From Desulfohalobiaceae bacterium (lineage in GTDB: Bacteria > Desulfobacterota > Desulfovibrionia > Desulfovibrionales > Desulfothermaceae): 8,347 nucleotides of DNA. The position numbers were made by a program, and so were the translations under genes. The stretch spans positions 1 to 8,347 of the forward strand of contig JAIPER010000139.1 in the NCBI GenBank assembly GCA_021737115.1. Direction: 5' to 3'. The notes beneath the pieces are model-generated. The model was not told the DNA's origin. It saw only the letters and a program-made list of their open reading frames with translations, and made no database searches. Below, piece by piece: positions 5,419 through 8,347 of the stretch. Positions within the stretch are counted from its first letter, which is position 1. Each line of letters opens with the position of its first letter.

Positions 5419-6803
5419 TGACCGCCCAAAATCCTCTCCTTATTCCAGAACTGCGCAAGCTACTCGCCAGCGGAAACACAGAAGCCCTTCAAGAATTTTG
5501 CTCAGAAGGACATCCAGCCGATATCGCTGAACTAATAACCGCCCTGCCCGGCCAGGAAGCCTGGTCCCTGCTCAGCCATATCGATCTGCCCCTCCGCGCC
5601 GAGATCTTCAGTCACTTGGATGACGATCTTCAGGTGGAGATGATCGACATCCTGCGCCGGGAGGAAATCGTCCGCATGGTCGGCGAAATGCCCCATGACG
5701 AGCGGGCCGACCTGTTCAAGCGGTTGCCGGAAGAGAGGCGCGAAGACCTCCTCCCGGCCCTGGCTCAGGCCGAGCGGGAGGACATACGGCGTCTTACCGC
5801 TCATGTCGACGGGACCGCCGGCGCAGTCATGACCTCGGACTATGCCACGCTCTCATCTGAAATGACCGCCGCCCTGGCAATCGAGCATCTCCGGGAGGTG
5901 GCGCCGGACCGGGAAACCATTTACTACGCCTATGTGGTCGATAAAGATCGCAAGCTCCTCGGGTTCGTCTCTCTTAAGGACCTTATCCTGGCCAGACGCA
6001 ACGCTCTGGTCAAGGCAATCATGCACCGGGACGTCATCTTTGCTCATGTAGAGGACGACCAGGAGGATGCGGCCCGCAAGATCCAGAAGTACGACCTCCT
6101 CGCCCTGCCGGTGATCAACGGCAAAGACGCCCTGGTGGGCATCATCACCCACGATGACGCCATGGACATCATCACCCAGGAACATACCGAAGACATGGAA
6201 AAACTCATGGCCATCTCCGGCAGACACGAGGAGGCCGTATATATGAAAACTCCTGCCTGGGATCATTTCAAAAACCGTTCTCCCTGGGTGATCATGCTGG
6301 CTTTCCTGGGTCTGGTTTCCGGTTTCATCGTCCAGAGCTTCGAAGGCTTGTTGAGTCAATTCGCCATCCTGGCCGCATTCATGCCCATGCTGGCCGATAC
6401 AGGGGGCAATACCGGCAGCCAGTCCGCAACCCTGGTCATCCGCGCCCTGGCCCTCAATGAGGTCTCGCCCCGGGATATTTTCAAGATTCTCGGCAAGGAA
6501 CTGCAGGTCGCCCTCATGCTTGGGCTTTTGCTCTCGGTCATCGCCTTTGGCCGGGTTGTGTTTTTTGGCGGAGGTTCGACAGGAACGGATAATTTCTCCC
6601 TGGAGGCAATAGGCTGGGCCATCGCTTTGGCCCTGGGCCTGCAGGTGGTCACCTCCACTCTGATCGGGGCCCTGCTGCCGATGGCGGCGGCAAGGATAAA
6701 ACTCGACCCGGCCGTAGTGGCCAGCCCGGCCCTGACCACGGTCGTAGACATGACCGGACTGCTGATATACTTCACGACCGTCAAGCTGACGTTGGGGATT
6801 TGA
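5418..6803 (+). CDS. mgtE: Magnesium channel/transporter MgtE
   Basis: The 461-residue product is a full-length MgtE, an inner-membrane dimeric Mg2+ channel that closes when cytoplasmic Mg2+ is high. The layout is canonical: an MgtE_N helical domain at about 5-130, CBS domain 1 at about 138-195 (AVMTSDY), CBS domain 2 at about 201-256 (IMHRDV to GIITHDDAMDII), a connecting plug helix, and a five-helix membrane domain from about 289 to the end. The family signature GGNTGSQS is at 329-336, and the pore-region Asp of the VVDMTG segment is D444, corresponding to the ion-selectivity Asp of Thermus MgtE. The start is fixed by AAGGAGGTGA six nt upstream of the ATG counted from GGAGG. That site is buried in a hairpin preceded by a small ORF, so translational control is likely on top of protein gating. 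The gene is flanked by the repeat-rich region on one side and by a convergent transporter gene only 14 nt away on the other, so it is probably transcribed alone. Confidence 0.97.
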   Translation: MTAQNPLLIPELRKLLASGNTEALQEFCSEGHPADIAELITALPGQEAWSLLSHIDLPLRAEIFSHLDDDLQVEMIDILRREEIVRMVGEMPHDERADLFKRLPEERREDLLPALAQAEREDIRRLTAHVDGTAGAVMTSDYATLSSEMTAALAIEHLREVAPDRETIYYAYVVDKDRKLLGFVSLKDLILARRNALVKAIMHRDVIFAHVEDDQEDAARKIQKYDLLALPVINGKDALVGIITHDDAMDIITQEHTEDMEKLMAISGRHEEAVYMKTPAWDHFKNRSPWVIMLAFLGLVSGFIVQSFEGLLSQFAILAAFMPMLADTGGNTGSQSATLVIRALALNEVSPRDIFKILGKELQVALMLGLLLSVIAFGRVVFFGGGSTGTDNFSLEAIGWAIALALGLQVVTSTLIGALLPMAAARIKLDPAVVASPALTTVVDMTGLLIYFTTVKLTLGI

Positions 6804-6817
6804 AAAAAAAGAAGCGC

Positions 6818-8017
6818 CTACACGGATAGCTTTTCCCACCTGAGGATCTGGGCTGTGATCATCCCGGCGATAAATCCCGCCGCCAGGTTGGAGGCCAGGG
6901 TGATGCCCAGGATCAAGGTCGCCACAAAAAAATCCTTGCGGCTGTCCAGATCCATGACGGTCAGGGTCAGCTGGGAGCCGGCGAACACGAGCAGAACCCC
7001 CAGGATGGACATGGGCAGCAGGTTCAGCACATTCATGACATTGCTGCCCAGAACCAGGGCCAGCCCTGCAAAGATCAGCCCGATCATCACATTGGATCCC
7101 GCGGTCCGAGCCCCGAAACGGTAATGGGCCGCCAGGCCGCCTGCTCCGTGACAAAGCGGCATCCCGCCCAGGAAAAAGCTCAAGAAATTGGCCAGGGCCA
7201 TACTGATACAGGCCTTTCTGTTGGTCACCTTTTTAGAACGTTCGCCGAAATACTGCCTGGAAAGATCGGTGTAGGCCAGGACAGCGTTGCCCAGGGTCAT
7301 GGGCAGCTGGGGCAGGACCAGGGCCAACAGGGCAAAGGAGAAATCCGCCTTTCCGGGAAATCCAAAGGGCAGGATGTCCGGAAGATGAAAACCGATTCCA
7401 TTGATCCCGAAATCGAGCCTGGCCCCCAGGACCAGTCCGATGACCAGGCCCCCCAGGACAACGATCAAACCGGCCGGGAATTTTTTGTTATCCAGAAGCA
7501 AAAGCGTAATCACGGCGGTTATGCCGCCAATAATCAGGCTGATTGGTATGGGCCCCAGGCTTTGCCAGGCCAGATAGGGCTCCACCGCATCCTGAAGCGT
7601 CTGGTATTTAGAGGTTCCTATGATGAACTTGACCCCGCCGGCGATCAGCAGGGCCCCGGTGGACAGCTGAACACCGCGGATGACAGGCTGGGGGGTGATT
7701 TTCCGAATGAGATCGATGGCCCCGGTCAGTCCGATGATCAAAAGAAAGATCCCCATGAGCAGGGATGAGGCCAGGATCTGGTCGGCGCTCATGGATGTGG
7801 CGATGGCATAGGCGCCGATGACCTTCATGGGCTGGACCGGGACCGTAACACCGAAATAGATTCCGGACAGGATGAAAAAGACGCCGATACTCAAGAACAG
7901 GCCCAGGGGATCGAGGCCGTTGATCAGGACCATGGCCATGGCAATGGGCAGAAGCGTCCCCAGATCCCCCAGCGAGCCGGCCAGTTCCATGCGGTTGAAC
8001 TTGAATTTTTCGGACAT
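6818..8017 (-). CDS. MOT1-family sulfate/molybdate transporter
   Basis: This 399-residue integral membrane protein belongs to the MOT1-like sulfate/molybdate transporter family (MFS_MOT1, related to the SulP fold) and probably moves an oxyanion across the inner membrane. The two family blocks are clear near the N-terminus: GSLGDLGTLLP at 14-24 and PVQPMKVIGAYA from 60. In the second half there is LPQLPMTLGNAVLAYTDL and PLCHGAGG at 287-294 followed by AAHYRFGARTAGS. About ten hydrophobic segments are apparent, and no C-terminal STAS domain is present, unlike classic SulP proteins. The start at 8017 has a good ribosome-binding site, AAGGA, about seven nt upstream. The TSUP gene ends 16 nt upstream, so the two are probably cotranscribed. 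A T8 run lies just after the stop codon (6810-6803), preceded only by a weak stem, so a terminator is uncertain. Sequence cannot separate molybdate from sulfate as substrate. Confidence 0.9.
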   Translation of the reverse strand: MSEKFKFNRMELAGSLGDLGTLLPIAMAMVLINGLDPLGLFLSIGVFFILSGIYFGVTVPVQPMKVIGAYAIATSMSADQILASSLLMGIFLLIIGLTGAIDLIRKITPQPVIRGVQLSTGALLIAGGVKFIIGTSKYQTLQDAVEPYLAWQSLGPIPISLIIGGITAVITLLLLDNKKFPAGLIVVLGGLVIGLVLGARLDFGINGIGFHLPDILPFGFPGKADFSFALLALVLPQLPMTLGNAVLAYTDLSRQYFGERSKKVTNRKACISMALANFLSFFLGGMPLCHGAGGLAAHYRFGARTAGSNVMIGLIFAGLALVLGSNVMNVLNLLPMSILGVLLVFAGSQLTLTVMDLDSRKDFFVATLILGITLASNLAAGFIAGMITAQILRWEKLSV

Positions 8018-8033
8018 GGGCTCTTCCTTTCTC

Positions 8034-8347
8034 TTAAGCTAAGTATTGATGCAAAAGCTTGGCGCACAGGGCAAAAAGGATGATACTGAAGGCCAGGCGA
8101 ATGGTTTTCCCCTGCAAGCGGGTGCTCATAATCCGTGCCCCGGCCTGGCCGCCGGCAAACGATGCCGCGGCTGCCGGCAGGATAAACCACCAGTTTATGG
8201 CTCCCATGGAGGCATATCCCAGAAACCCGGTCAGAGAGGAAAAGCAGACGATGAACGTAGAGGAAGCGGCCGCGATTTTCGTGGGGGTTTTGAGCCCATA
8301 GATAAGTAGCGGCACCACGAACACACCGCCGCCGATGCCCAGCAGGC
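8034..8347 (-). CDS. TSUP (TauE/SafE) family permease, C-terminal part, cut by window edge
   Basis: The frame is open from the window edge to TAA at 8036-8034, with 103 residues visible. It opens with LLGIGGGVFVVPLL, the glycine-rich motif of the TauE/SafE (TSUP) family, and continues with ASSTFIVCFSSLTGFLGY and three further hydrophobic segments. The distance from the GIGGG motif to the end (about 100 residues) fits the second of the two internal repeats, so the N-terminal half lies outside the window. Family members export or import sulfite, sulfonates, thiosulfate or related organic anions. A GTG at 8324 is not the true start because the conserved motif lies upstream of it. The 16-nt spacing to the MOT1 gene suggests one operon handling sulfur oxyanions. 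Confidence 0.88.
   Translation of the reverse strand, partial: LLGIGGGVFVVPLLIYGLKTPTKIAAASSTFIVCFSSLTGFLGYASMGAINWWFILPAAAASFAGGQAGARIMSTRLQGKTIRLAFSIILFALCAKLLHQYLA

Noticed and set aside
5853..7154. 433-codon open frame on the minus strand across mgtE and into the MOT1 gene
   Set aside because: It is antisense to the unmistakable MgtE sequence, and its low-complexity, Gly/Asp/Arg/Gln-rich translation shows no domain; it is a GC-driven shadow frame.
7124..7768. 214-codon open frame on the plus strand inside the MOT1 gene
   Set aside because: The translation is Gln/Gly/Asp-rich without any fold signature and lies antisense to a conserved membrane protein.

Overview
This window carries five genes from what is probably a Gram-negative, sulfate-reducer-like bacterium of the Desulfobacterota (former Deltaproteobacteria). 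The grounds are indirect: moderate-to-high GC, a periplasmic multi-sensor diguanylate cyclase, a TSUP permease next to a MOT1-type sulfate/molybdate transporter, and debris of a proteobacterial repeat-type transposon. The assignment is an inference with modest confidence.

Layout. (1) 1-70: a very long near-perfect palindrome sits just upstream of (2) 71-3118 (+), an inner-membrane diguanylate cyclase with three tandem periplasmic SBP_bac_3 domains. (3) 3089-4699 (-): prfC, peptide chain release factor 3, convergent with the cyclase and overlapping its 3' end by 30 bp. (4) 4700-5221: a non-coding, repeat-rich stretch. It holds a good minus-strand promoter for prfC, three copies of the octamer CACTACTT, a 109-bp miniature element with perfect 21-bp inverted ends enclosing only the last 22 codons of a transposase, and several further copies of the same kind of end sequence. 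(5) 5148-5417: a leader in front of mgtE with a plausible promoter, a 45-codon small ORF with its own Shine-Dalgarno, and a long hairpin that buries the unusually strong mgtE Shine-Dalgarno. (6) 5418-6803 (+): mgtE, a Mg2+ channel. (7) 6818-8017 (-): a MOT1-family sulfate/molybdate transporter. (8) 8034-8347 (-): the C-terminal part of a TSUP (TauE/SafE) permease, cut by the window edge and probably the first gene of a two-gene unit with the MOT1 gene.

The most interesting item is the mgtE leader. The small ORF ends in Arg-Pro-stop four bases before the 5' arm of the hairpin that hides the mgtE ribosome-binding site. A ribosome paused at that stop would cover the 5' arm and free the mgtE start. 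This looks like a leader-peptide-controlled translational switch on a Mg2+ channel. It is a sequence-based hypothesis and I do not recognise it as a described element. The second most interesting item is the miniature element, which seems to have been reduced to its two ends plus the transposase helix-turn-helix tail.
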